Program-made: the position numbers and the translations under genes
NCBI RefSeq assembly: GCF_019679435.2
Contig: NZ_CP139781.1
Coordinates: 2,356,001-2,420,000 of the forward strand
Length of the DNA: 64,000 bases
DNA from: Actomonas aquatica
GTDB lineage: Bacteria; Verrucomicrobiota; Verrucomicrobiia; Opitutales; Opitutaceae
Direction of reading: 5' to 3'
Shown here: positions 33,531 through 41,001 of the stretch, piece by piece
Layout of the letters: the number at the start of each line of letters is the position of its first letter
Position numbering within the stretch: position 1 is the stretch's first letter
The notes under the pieces: generated by a model
The model's input: the letters and a program-made list of their open reading frames with translations, nothing else
What the model was told of the DNA's origin: nothing
Databases searched by the model: none

Positions 33531-33612
33531 CCACGAAACACCCAAAATACACGAAAGATGTTCGGAATTGAGGAGCCCTCCGATGCATTCGTGTGTTTCG
33601 TGTCTTTCGTGG
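33531..33612. repeat. CCACGAAA-type inverted-repeat element between cusA and copA
   Basis: An 82-bp element. The left arm starts CCACGAAACAC and contains ACACGAAAGATG. The right arm ends CGTGTGTTTCGTGTCTTTCGTGG and pairs imperfectly over about 28 bp. Related arms occur at 36307/37045 and 44607/44732. It fills most of the 104-bp gap, so it may act as an attenuator or be a non-autonomous repeat. Confidence 0.6.
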
Positions 33613-33631
33613 TTTATTCCCTCATTCTCTC

Positions 33632-35671
33632 ATGACTGATCACGAAATCGTCTACATGGGCATGCCGCACGAACGCGTGCTGCGGCCGCGCTTCTACCTC
33701 GCGGTGGCCCTCACTCTGCCGATCCTGCTCATCGCGATGGGCCCGATGCTGGTGCCGGCGTGGTCGCACGGTTTCCCCGGTCTGTCCCACACCGCCAACG
33801 GCTGGCTGCAGGCGGTGCTCACCACCCCGGTCTTTTTCTGGAGCGGCCGCTTCTTCATCCGGCGCTGGTGGTATTCGATCCGTGAACGCGACACCAACAT
33901 GTTCACGCTCACCGTCACCGGCACTGGCGTGGCTTACTTCTACAGCCTCGTCGCGCTCATCTGGGGTGACCACTTCCCCGCCGCCCTGCTCACCGATCAC
34001 GGCGCTCCGCTCTACTTCGAAGCCACCGCCTTCATCACCACCACCGTGTTGCTCGGCCAGATCATGGAGCAACGCGCCCACGCCCGCACCGAGTCCGCTA
34101 TCCAAAGCCTGATGGACCTCACGCCGCCCACCGCGCACCGACTCGATGCGGATGGCAACGAAACCGACGTTCCGCTCAAAGACGTGCAGGTCGGTGACCG
34201 CCTACGCATCCGCCCTGGCGAAAACGTGCCCGTCGATGGCGAGGTGACCGACGGCCGCAGCGAACTCGACGAAGCCATGCTCACCGGCGAACCCGAGCCC
34301 GTGCTCAAGGAATCCGGCGACACTGTGAGCGCCGGCACCGTCAACACCTCAGGCACGCTCGTCATCACCGCCCGCCAGGTCGGCGAAGACACCCTGCTGG
34401 CCAAGATCATCAAACTCGTCGAAGAGGCCGCCGACAGCGATCCGCCCATCGCCCGCCTCGCCGACCGCGTGTCCGACTTTTTTGTGCCCACCGTCGGTGC
34501 CATCGCGCTCGTGTCGTTCCTCAGCTGGACGATCTTCGGCGGTGACCAAGGTTGGCTCTGGGGTCTGCTCAACGCCGTCGCGGTGCTGGTCATCGCCTGC
34601 CCCTGTGCCCTCGGTCTGGCCACGCCCGTGTCCATCGTCACCGGCATCGGTCGCGGCGCCCAGGCCGGTGTGCTCGTCAAAGACGCCACCGCTCTCGAAC
34701 GCCTCGCCCACGCCACCACCCTGCTGGTCGACAAAACCGGCACCCTCACCGAAGGCCGGCCCCGCGTCGTCGCGGTAACAGTAGCCGGGGGCGGTGACCC
34801 CGGCCCGGGCTCACCGAGCCCGGCTACAGAGGAGAGTATCCTTGCCCTCGCCGCCGCCGTCGAGACGCACAGCGAACACCCGCTCGCCCGCGCCATCGTC
34901 GACGCCGCCAAGGAGCGCAAACTGACAATCCCCGACTCCACCGATTTCGCCAGCGAACCCGGCCAAGGCGCCTCCGCCACCATCGATGGCCACACCATCA
35001 CTGTCGGTCGCGCCGCCGCCGACGCCAAGGTCGACTCTCATCCCCACGCCTCACTGGTCGCGGTGCGCCGCGGCGACGAGGAGCTCGGCCTGATCGCGCT
35101 CGAAGACAAAATCAAAGCCAGCACCCCCGCCGCGCTCAAAGCCCTGCACCACCGCGGCATCAAAGTCGTCATGGTCACCGGCGACCGTCAGGCGTCCGCC
35201 CAACGCATTGCCGACGAACTGGGTCTCGACGCCGTGCACGCCGAAGTCACGCCCGAGCGCAAACAGGAGCTGGTCAACGCCGCCAAAGCTGAAGCCACCC
35301 ACGGCGCCACCATCGTCTTCGCCGGCGACGGCATCAACGACGCGCCCGCCCTCGCCGCCGCCGATGTCGGCGTCGCCATGGGCACCGGCACCGATGTGGC
35401 CATGAACAGCGCCGGCCTTGTCCTGGTGCGCGGTGACCTGGCCGCCCTAGCCGCGGCGGTCACGCTCGCCCGCGCCACCCTGCGCAACATCAAGCAGAAC
35501 CTCTTCTTCGCCTTCTTCTACAACAGCCTCGGCCTGCCCCTCGCCGCCGGTCTCTTCTACCCCTTCACCGGCTGGCTGCTGCACCCCATGTTCGCCGGCG
35601 TGGCGATGAGCCTAAGCTCCATCAGCGTCGTTTCCAACGCCCTGCGCCTGCGACGGGTAAAGTTGGACTGA
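33632..35671 (+). CDS. copA: Cu(I)-translocating P1B-type ATPase
   Basis: 679 aa from the ATG at 33632. No N-terminal heavy-metal-associated domain; it starts close to the first helix. P-type motifs: TGEP (DEAMLTGEPEPV), CPC in ACPCALGLATP (C323, C325), phosphorylated D367 in DKTGTLTEGR, SEHPLA (HP motif) and GDGINDAPAL. TM7/8 carry FFYNSLGLPLAAGLFYP and MSLSSISVVSN, the YN and MxxSS signature of Cu+ pumps. A 47-bp palindromic repeat adds VAGGGDPGPGSPSPATE at about residues 384-400, between the P and N domains. Third gene of the copper module. Confidence 0.93.
   Translation: MTDHEIVYMGMPHERVLRPRFYLAVALTLPILLIAMGPMLVPAWSHGFPGLSHTANGWLQAVLTTPVFFWSGRFFIRRWWYSIRERDTNMFTLTVTGTGVAYFYSLVALIWGDHFPAALLTDHGAPLYFEATAFITTTVLLGQIMEQRAHARTESAIQSLMDLTPPTAHRLDADGNETDVPLKDVQVGDRLRIRPGENVPVDGEVTDGRSELDEAMLTGEPEPVLKESGDTVSAGTVNTSGTLVITARQVGEDTLLAKIIKLVEEAADSDPPIARLADRVSDFFVPTVGAIALVSFLSWTIFGGDQGWLWGLLNAVAVLVIACPCALGLATPVSIVTGIGRGAQAGVLVKDATALERLAHATTLLVDKTGTLTEGRPRVVAVTVAGGGDPGPGSPSPATEESILALAAAVETHSEHPLARAIVDAAKERKLTIPDSTDFASEPGQGASATIDGHTITVGRAAADAKVDSHPHASLVAVRRGDEELGLIALEDKIKASTPAALKALHHRGIKVVMVTGDRQASAQRIADELGLDAVHAEVTPERKQELVNAAKAEATHGATIVFAGDGINDAPALAAADVGVAMGTGTDVAMNSAGLVLVRGDLAALAAAVTLARATLRNIKQNLFFAFFYNSLGLPLAAGLFYPFTGWLLHPMFAGVAMSLSSISVVSNALRLRRVKLD
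34781..34827. repeat. Palindromic repeat element inserted in copA
   Basis: Outer arms GTAGCC (34781) and GGCTAC (34822-34827) enclose two hairpins: GCCGGGG-N7-CCCCGGC (34784-34804) and CCGGGCTC-ACC-GAGCCCGG (34805-34823). The three-way-junction shape and GTAGCC ends match palindromes in the noncoding arrays at 39.6, 40.2 and 43.3 kb. It is read through in frame as a Gly/Pro/Ser loop. Confidence 0.65.
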
Positions 35672-35685
35672 GCGCCCTTCCAACG

Positions 35686-35709
35686 GCAGCGCGACCAAGG
35701 TCGCGCTGC
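35686..35709 (+). terminator. Strong hairpin after copA
   Basis: GCAGCGCGACC-AA-GGTCGCGCTGC is an 11-bp perfect stem with a 2-nt loop, 14 bp after the copA stop. Only GTTGCC follows, so there is no U-tract. It probably ends or stabilises the copper-operon transcript, but it also has dispersed-repeat character. Confidence 0.5.
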
Positions 35710-35735
35710 GTTGCCTCTCCGCGCCCCTGAAATAC

Positions 35736-35849
35736 GTAACCGAATAGCGGATACGTCCGACGGCTCCGTAACGTATGTTACATCTGCAAATGCAGGCCAA
35801 TCGCGTGTCGACTGTGTTACATACACGTTACAGATTTGTGACACGTTAC
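35736..35849 (+). promoter_or_regulatory. Cluster of GTTAC/GTAAC repeats upstream of a lipoprotein gene
   Basis: GTAAC occurs at 35736 and 35768, GTTAC at 35777, 35816, 35827 and 35845. The pair 35768-35781 is an inverted repeat GTAAC-GTAT-GTTAC, and 35816/35827 are direct repeats 11 bp apart (one helical turn). The patch is much more A+T-rich than its surroundings. It ends 6 bp before the ATG at 35855, suggesting a regulator-bound promoter. Confidence 0.45.
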
Positions 35850-35854
35850 CCGTC

Positions 35855-36298
35855 ATGCACCGCCTCATCGTCCTCCTCCCTGCCCTCTTGCTCGGGTTGG
35901 TCGGCTGTCAAACGGCCGAGACCCGCGCCCGTCACCACCACGAACTTTTCACCTCGCTCGACGCGGGCACCCAGGCGCGCCTGCTGTCCGGCGAGGCCAT
36001 GGTCGGCGACACGCCGGCGATGGTGGAGATCGCCTATGGCTCCCCGCAGATCGACAAAGCCATCACCACCGCCAGCGGCCGCGAGCGCCGCACCTGGGTG
36101 TATACGAAAAAGCACTACACCAAAGAGGAGTCGCAGATTTCCCACAGCTCCGGTCGCAGCGGCGCCGTGATCGAAGACGTCTATCGCGTGCTCAACGTGC
36201 TGGAACGCGAAATCACCTTCCTCGACGGTCGCGTCGTCCACGTGCGCGACCCCCAACGCGAAGCTCAAGCCCTGGCGGCCATCGGCCCCTTGGACTAG
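35855..36298 (+). CDS. Small lipoprotein
   Basis: 147 aa from the ATG at 35855. Lipoprotein signal MHRLIVLLPALLLGLVGCQTAE with lipobox LVGC. The mature part has a short conserved-looking core (MVGDTPAMVEIAYGSPQ, RRTWVYTKKHY, EREITFLDGRVVHV). It resembles SmpA/OmlA-like small outer-membrane lipoproteins only in general layout, as does the lipoprotein at 47093. The open frame upstream runs through the repeat-rich promoter and is not used. Function unknown. Confidence 0.72.
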   Translation: MHRLIVLLPALLLGLVGCQTAETRARHHHELFTSLDAGTQARLLSGEAMVGDTPAMVEIAYGSPQIDKAITTASGRERRTWVYTKKHYTKEESQISHSSGRSGAVIEDVYRVLNVLEREITFLDGRVVHVRDPQREAQALAAIGPLD

Positions 36299-36306
36299 TT
36301 TTTTAA

Positions 36307-36336
36307 GCCACGGATTCCACGGATTTTCACGAATGG
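36307..36336 (+). repeat. Left inverted repeat flanking a low-GC gene
   Basis: GCCACGGATTCCACGGATTT (then TCACGAATGG) is the left arm. Its imperfect inverted partner is at 37045-37073, on the other side of the membrane-protein gene. Confidence 0.6.
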
Positions 36337-36354
36337 TATCGCCGCGTTAACACG

Positions 36355-37035
36355 CTAGCCTAGTGGATGAATTCCAGGTGTAGTTTTGGGCCTACTGACC
36401 CAGATAATGCCGTAAAAAGCGATCCAGCCGGCGGCAGGAATGATCAGCCAAAAGTCCCCGACCAACGAACTGTAAAGCAAGATGGACCCGCTCACCACCA
36501 TCAGTATTGCCAGCCACCAGTTCCCGTTACCGAGCGTCAGTCGGTAGGCAACCGACCGCCTCCGTTTGAATAGTAAGGCATGGACAACGCTCCACGCGAC
36601 GAGTGCCAAGAGTATTGGCAGGACGCCCGCCAAAGGAATACCGATGGAGTCTGCCCAATGCGGGAACTCCCCGCGCTCGAGATCCAGCCTCAGCGACCCT
36701 ACTTGCCCCGCTACCGTGAGGATCGCGACGACACCTCCAAATAGAGCGACGGAACGGCGGCTTCGCGCCAGAAATCGATTAACTCGATCGCGACGAATCC
36801 ACGCTACGAGCACGAGCCCCCACGAAATCGAGCACAGACCATAATCTTGGAACGTCAGGCTCATAGTAAGCGACTCGCGTCTCAGCTCTCGAAAATCCTG
36901 TGCCCTGTCCGGACCCGCCAGCACCATATATCGGCGGTCATAGTCCGCTTGATTGTGATACCGCGGAAGCAAAAGACCCACCACCAGCAATGTGGCGCCG
37001 CCTACGATTAAACAAATCGGCACGAGTCGCTTCAT
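36355..37035 (-). CDS. Multi-spanning membrane protein of unknown function (low GC)
   Basis: 226 aa from the ATG at 37035 (MKRLVPICLIVGGATLLVVG). Predicted membrane helices: VPICLIVGGATLLVVGLLL, FQDYGLCSISWGLVLVAW, SVALFGGVVAILTVAGQV, IGIPLAGVLPILLALVAWSV, WLAILMVVSGSILLYSSL and FWLIIPAAGWIAFYGIIW. No family recognised. Base use is unlike its neighbours: 55% G+C counted over 36421-36480. The gene lies between inverted repeats at 36307 and 37045, suggesting an acquired cassette. Confidence 0.65.
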   Translation of the reverse strand: MKRLVPICLIVGGATLLVVGLLLPRYHNQADYDRRYMVLAGPDRAQDFRELRRESLTMSLTFQDYGLCSISWGLVLVAWIRRDRVNRFLARSRRSVALFGGVVAILTVAGQVGSLRLDLERGEFPHWADSIGIPLAGVLPILLALVAWSVVHALLFKRRRSVAYRLTLGNGNWWLAILMVVSGSILLYSSLVGDFWLIIPAAGWIAFYGIIWVSRPKTTPGIHPLG

Positions 37036-37044
37036 TTCATCCTT

Positions 37045-37073
37045 AATCCGTGTCCATCCGTGTGATCCGTGGC
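37045..37073 (-). repeat. Right inverted repeat flanking a low-GC gene
   Basis: AATCCGTGTCCATCCGTGTG (then ATCCGTGGC) is the reverse complement of GCCACGGATCACACGGATGG..., matching the left arm at 36307-36336 at roughly four of five positions. Confidence 0.6.
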
Positions 37074-37099
37074 GTAACCTTTCCTCCATCGTGTTCGGG

Positions 37100-38296
37100 T
37101 TAAAACAGCACCGCCCCCAGCCCGCCGCAGGCGAGCACCAAAGCCCAAGGCGGAAGCTTGGTGAACTTCAGCGCGGCAAGGGCGGCCGCCGCCACGACGA
37201 TGCGCAGGGGTGAAGTCATCGCCGCTGGCCAAATGGGATCGATGAGCGCGGCGAGCAACAGGCCCACCACCGCCGCATTGGTGCCTTTCAGCGCAGCCTG
37301 CGCCGCCGGCACCTGCCGCAACTTCTCCCAATACGGCATCGCGCCCAGGATCAGCAACCAGGACGGCACGTAGATCGCCAGCAGCGCCCATACCCCGCCG
37401 ACCACGCCGCCCGGACCAGTGGAGATCGAAGCGCCGAGGAAACTCGAGAACGCAAACAACGGCCCCGGCAAGGCCTGCGCCGCTCCGTAACCCGCCAGGA
37501 AAACCTCCACTTCGATCCAGTCACGCCCGACCGTAAAGGCATCGAGCAACGGCAACACGACATGCCCGCCGCCAAAGACCAGCGAGCCGGCACGATAAAA
37601 CCCATCGAAGACCGTCAGTATCTCGCCGCCGACGCCCGCTTTCACCAGGGCCGGCAGGCCGAATAACCCGACCGCAAACACAAGCAGCCACCCCCAACCC
37701 GGCAACAGGATGCCGCGACCCTCCGCACTCACGGCGCGCGGCGCGTTTCCCGCCTCCTGACGGAACAGGATCCAGCCCACCACCCCGCCGAGCAAGATCG
37801 CCACCACTTGCCACAGTGCCCCGGTGGTGAACACCAGCAGCGCCGCCGCGCCCACGGCCAACGCAGCCCGCGGCACGTCGGGACACAGCTTGACCGCCAT
37901 GCCCCAAATCGCCTGCACCACCACGGCCACCGCCGCGAGTTTCAGGCCCACCACCCAGCCCGCCCGACTCACGTCGCCCAGTGCCACCACCCCCAGGGCA
38001 AAGCCGATCATCAACACCGCCGACGGCAGCGTGAAACCCACCCACGCCAGCAGCCCGCCGACAAAGCCCCCCTCACGCAGCCCGATCGCGTAACCCACCT
38101 GACTGCTCGCCGGCCCGGGCAAGAACTGACACAGCGCCACCAAGTCCGCGTAGTCCGCGTCACTCAGCCACCGCCGCCGCTGCACAAACTCGGTTTGAAA
38201 ATATCCGAGGTGCGCCACCGGTCCGCCAAAGGAAATGCAGCCCAGTTTGAGGAAACACCAAAACAACTCCGGCAGGGTAACACGTCGATCGGCCAT
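37100..38296 (-). CDS. chrA: Chromate transporter, ChrA family (two CHR domains)
   Basis: 398 aa from the ATG at 38296 (MADRRVTLPELFWCFLKLGC). Two homologous CHR halves: the first has SFGGPVAHLGYFQTEFV and QFLPGPASSQVGYAIG, the second has VFGGGHVVLPLLDAF and QALPGPLFAFSSFLGA, the paired G-G-G/PGP motifs of the family. About 10-12 membrane helices. Family role: chromate (or related oxyanion) efflux. Divergent from a PocR-AraC regulator gene 266 bp away; the frame continues upstream into that intergenic space but is not coding there. Confidence 0.88.
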   Translation of the reverse strand: MADRRVTLPELFWCFLKLGCISFGGPVAHLGYFQTEFVQRRRWLSDADYADLVALCQFLPGPASSQVGYAIGLREGGFVGGLLAWVGFTLPSAVLMIGFALGVVALGDVSRAGWVVGLKLAAVAVVVQAIWGMAVKLCPDVPRAALAVGAAALLVFTTGALWQVVAILLGGVVGWILFRQEAGNAPRAVSAEGRGILLPGWGWLLVFAVGLFGLPALVKAGVGGEILTVFDGFYRAGSLVFGGGHVVLPLLDAFTVGRDWIEVEVFLAGYGAAQALPGPLFAFSSFLGASISTGPGGVVGGVWALLAIYVPSWLLILGAMPYWEKLRQVPAAQAALKGTNAAVVGLLLAALIDPIWPAAMTSPLRIVVAAAALAALKFTKLPPWALVLACGGLGAVLF

Positions 38297-38562
38297 GGTC
38301 GTTGACTGAGTTAGCCTACCCTCCGAGCGCCGCAACCGAATCCGGCCGTTTACGGTCCTTTCGCCTCGCCGGCCTGCAACAAGCCCATCCGGGCGCAGAA
38401 GCCGCGGCCTTGTAACGAAAGCGGAACTTGCACCGCCGGAGCGGATTCCCAGCCTAACGGGGCTTGATGCCAAAGCTGGCCTTGGGGTCAGCAGGGAACC
38501 TGCCTTGCTTCCCTGAGTTTCCGCATCACCGTCACCATCCTGCTGTGCCATCCGATTCCATC

Positions 38563-39480
38563 ATGTTAGAGACCTCGCCCTTCGCTCCGGAGCCGGAGCA
38601 CGGTGCGCGGGTGGTTGCCCGGCTGCAGGAGTCGTCCCTCTTCCTCCAGTATCAAGCGGACTTCGAGGAAGCCACGGGGCTCCCACTCGCCCTGCGGGCC
38701 GTCGGTATCACGCAGCCCCTGCTCAACAACTCCACCCGGGCGAATCCCTTCTGCATCCTCCTCGCTGCGCACAATCCCTCGTGCACGGCCTGTCGCGAAT
38801 TGCAGCTACGCTTTGACCGGGAATCGGTGCACGAACCGCTCATGCTGGAAGGGTTTGCCGGCATCGCCGAAGCGGCCGCGCCGGTGCGCCTCGGCGACGA
38901 AGTGATCGCCCATCTCGAAACCGGACAGGTGTTGCTGCACAACCCCACCGAGAAACGTTTTCTGCAGGTGCTGCGACAGGCCCAGGAACTCGGCCTGCAG
39001 GTGGATCCGGCAAAACTGAAGAGCGCCTACTTCGGCACCCGCGTGCTGCGGCGCAAGCACTTCGAATCGATCGTGCGCCTCATGAACATCTTCGCCCAGC
39101 ACCTCGGCGTGGTGAGCAACCAGATCGCGGTGCAGGAACACGAAGATGAACCCCCGGCGGTGAAACGCGCCCGCGCCTTCGTGGCGGAGCATCTGGATGA
39201 GGAGCTGAACCTCTCCCGCATCGCCCGCGCCAGCAACATGAGCGAGTTCTACTTCTGCAAGGTTTTCAAAAAGGCGACCGGCATGACCTTCACGCACTTC
39301 CTCGCCTGTCAGCGTGTGGAACGAGTGAAGCAGGACCTGCTCAACCCGCACATCCGGGTGAGTGAATCGGCCTTCGCGCACGGTTTCCAATCCCTCTCGC
39401 AGTTCAACCGCGTCTTCCGCCGCATCGCCGGCGAATCTCCCTCCAGCTACCGCGAACGTGTCCTCCGCCACTCGGCATAA
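38563..39480 (+). CDS. AraC-family transcriptional regulator with PocR-like sensory domain
   Basis: 305 aa from the ATG at 38563 (MLETSPFAPEPE). Residues about 20-185 form a PocR-type ligand-binding domain with the Cys cluster NPFCILLAAHNPSCTACREL and TGQVLLHNPTEKRF. The C-terminus is a double helix-turn-helix AraC domain: LNLSRIARASNMSEFYFCKVF and VSESAFAHGFQSLSQFNRVF, ending GESPSSYRERVLRHSA. The Cys residues may sense redox or metal. It may control the divergent chrA. The last 17 codons are duplicated 364 bp downstream. Confidence 0.88.
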   Translation: MLETSPFAPEPEHGARVVARLQESSLFLQYQADFEEATGLPLALRAVGITQPLLNNSTRANPFCILLAAHNPSCTACRELQLRFDRESVHEPLMLEGFAGIAEAAAPVRLGDEVIAHLETGQVLLHNPTEKRFLQVLRQAQELGLQVDPAKLKSAYFGTRVLRRKHFESIVRLMNIFAQHLGVVSNQIAVQEHEDEPPAVKRARAFVAEHLDEELNLSRIARASNMSEFYFCKVFKKATGMTFTHFLACQRVERVKQDLLNPHIRVSESAFAHGFQSLSQFNRVFRRIAGESPSSYRERVLRHSA

Positions 39481-39535
39481 GGCACGACCGACCAGGTAGG
39501 GTCGGACCGCCGGGCCGACCGCCGTCGTCTTACAC
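39429..39535 (+). repeat. Direct repeat copy 1 (AraC gene tail plus downstream palindrome)
   Basis: About 107 bp covering the last AraC codons and the palindrome GGTCGGACCGCCGGGCCGACC. It recurs at 39793-39899 with about 13 differences and the same length. Confidence 0.75.
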
Positions 39536-39627
39536 CAAGGTCACGGAGGGTAACACCGTGGCGACAGCGACCGAGAGGCAGGGCCGCTTTTAACGCAAAG
39601 ACCGCAAAGAGCGGGAAGGTCGCAAAG

Positions 39628-39720
39628 GCCACTCCACCGCAACGCGGGCGACACACCCGCGGCTACATTTCCCGTCTGGATGTAGCAGCGGCCGTCTCGG
39701 CCGCTCGTCGTTGCCTCTCG
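39628..39720. repeat. Dispersed repeat unit, copy a
   Basis: GCCACTCCACCGCAACGCGG, the hairpin CGCGGGCGACACACCCGCG, then CTACATTTCCCGTCTGGATG and GTAGCAGCGGCCGTCTCGGC. Copies b and c are at 40154-40214 and 43250-43343. Confidence 0.7.
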
Positions 39721-39792
39721 GCTCCATGTCCCGCAACCGCGGCGATCGCGTCTCTGCGCGTCCTTCGCGGCTGGAAATCTTCGGGTGCCATA

Positions 39793-39899
39793 CCGGCAAA
39801 TCCCCCTCCAGCTACCGCGAACGCGTCCTCCAGAACTCGGTGTAAGGCACCACCGGCCAGGTAGGGTCGGACCGCCGGGCCGACCGCTGACGTTTTACA
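39793..39899 (+). repeat. Direct repeat copy 2 (AraC tail copy)
   Basis: Equivalent of 39429-39535, shifted by 364 bp, including the stop codon and the same GGTCGGACC...GGGCCGACC palindrome. Confidence 0.75.
39795..39845 (+). pseudogene. Fragment: C-terminal tail of a second AraC-type regulator gene
   Basis: Reads GKSPSSYRERVLQNSV and a stop, against GESPSSYRERVLRHSA at the end of the intact regulator. Reading frame and stop are kept, but nothing upstream codes for the rest. It is the remnant of a duplicated or neighbouring AraC gene that was lost by deletion, or of a gene-end copy carried along with the repeat. Confidence 0.65.
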
Positions 39900-39951
39900 A
39901 GGAGGCAGCGGAGGGCAAACAGAGGCAATAGAGCCACTCCGCCGGGGTTTT

Positions 39952-40041
39952 AACGCAAAGACGGCGAAGCTTCGTGGCTACGAGCGTGAGCGAGTGGATG
40001 GCGCACCATGTCCAGCGTAGTTTTACACGGAGGTCACGGAG
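39952..40041. repeat. Dispersed repeat unit, type 2, copy a
   Basis: CGCAAAGACGGCGAAGCTTCGTGG through GAGCGTGAGCGAGTGGATGG to TTTTACACGGAGGTCACGGA; nearly the same 90 bp occur at about 43101-43196. Confidence 0.7.
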
Positions 40042-40153
40042 GACAAACAGAGGCGACAGCGACCGGTAGGCAGGGCCGCTTTTAACGCAAAGACCACAAA
40101 GAGCGCATCCGCCGTCGCTCTACGAGCTTTGGCGGACCAGGAAGGTCGCAGAG

Positions 40154-40214
40154 GCCACTCCGCCACAACGCGGGCGACACGCCCGCGGCTACATTTCCCG
40201 CCTGGATGTAGCAG
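40154..40214. repeat. Dispersed repeat unit, copy b
   Basis: GCCACTCCGCCACAACGCGG, hairpin CGCGGGCGACACGCCCGCG, CTACATTTCCCGCCTGGATG. Diverges from copies a and c after GTAGCAG. Confidence 0.65.
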
Positions 40215-40371
40215 TCCCGCGAACGCGGTGATGTCGGCCGCTCTACCTGCCTCTCCGCTTCGCGTCTCTTCGCGCCCTTCGCGGCTCCCAAAACCACCGT
40301 GCCTGCCCGCCGCGTAGCCGGGAAACGCCTGACACTATTCGCGTTCCGGTCCCAGCCGACTAGGATGACGC

Positions 40372-40926
40372 ATGCCAAGACGCTCGATTGCTTCCCTCTC
40401 CGGCCTGCTCTCGTCCTTCTTTTTTTGGGTCGGATGCCAAACCGGCCCGCAACACGGGGACCCACCCATGCCACTGGCCGACTTCGTCGATCTCAATCGC
40501 TTCATGGGCACGTGGTATGTGCATGGCTACACGCCGACGCCAATCGACGGTAACGCCTTCAATCCCACCGAGACCTACGAACGCGGAGAGAACGGTCGCA
40601 TTGAAACGAGTTACCGCTTCAACGATGGCAGCCTCGACGGAACGACCAAGGAGTATAATCCCACCGGCCGCGTCTTCGACGAGACCACCAACGCCGAGTG
40701 GCGCATGACCTTCTTCGGGATCATCACCTCGCCCTACCTCATCCTGTATGTGAACGACGACTACACCCAGACCGTCATCGGCCACCCCGATCGCGACAAG
40801 GCCTGGATCATGACGCGCGATCCGCAGATCGACGAATCCACCTACACGGCGCTGCGCGGCGAACTCGAACGCCGCAACTTCGACCTCTCCGAGCTGCAAC
40901 GCGCCGAGCACAACCAACGAAATTGA
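40372..40926 (+). CDS. Lipocalin family lipoprotein (Blc-like)
   Basis: 184 aa. Lipoprotein signal ends at FFFWVGCQTG (Cys modified). The lipocalin signature NRFMGTWYVHGYTP follows at about residue 43, then strands with YERGENGRIETSYRFNDGS, KEYNPTGRV, WRMTFFGIITSPYLILYVNDDY and the closing IMTRDPQIDE. The family binds lipids or small hydrophobic molecules at the outer membrane and is often stress-induced. It stands alone between repeat DNA and a small hypothetical gene. Confidence 0.85.
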   Translation: MPRRSIASLSGLLSSFFFWVGCQTGPQHGDPPMPLADFVDLNRFMGTWYVHGYTPTPIDGNAFNPTETYERGENGRIETSYRFNDGSLDGTTKEYNPTGRVFDETTNAEWRMTFFGIITSPYLILYVNDDYTQTVIGHPDRDKAWIMTRDPQIDESTYTALRGELERRNFDLSELQRAEHNQRN

Positions 40927-41001
40927 GAACGTGCCGCGTTTTGCGGTAGAACGTTGATCCCGGCGGACCGGGGAGAGGACAGTTTTGAAACAACGCCTCC
41001 C

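Larger units (their letters stand above)
39481..40371. other. Gene-free stretch made of degenerate repeat units
   Basis: No credible gene. It holds three units of one skeleton: a TTTTACACGGAGGTCACGGAGG-like start, an AGGCAGGGCCGC-TTTTAACGCAAAGAC middle, a GCCACTCCGCC / GCGGGCGACACGCCCGC hairpin and CTACATTTCCCGTCTGGATGTAGC. The palindrome GCGGCCGTCTCGGCCGC occurs at 39688-39704. The same units return at 43.1-43.35 kb. This is decayed repeat DNA between the AraC and lipocalin genes. Confidence 0.7.

Noticed and set aside
35711..35854. Upstream extension of the 35855 lipoprotein
   Set aside because: It would translate the GTTAC-rich promoter and bury the lipoprotein signal.
39481..40371. Possible CRISPR-like or small-RNA locus
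   Set aside because: Units are long, composite and degenerate, with no constant repeat-spacer pattern.
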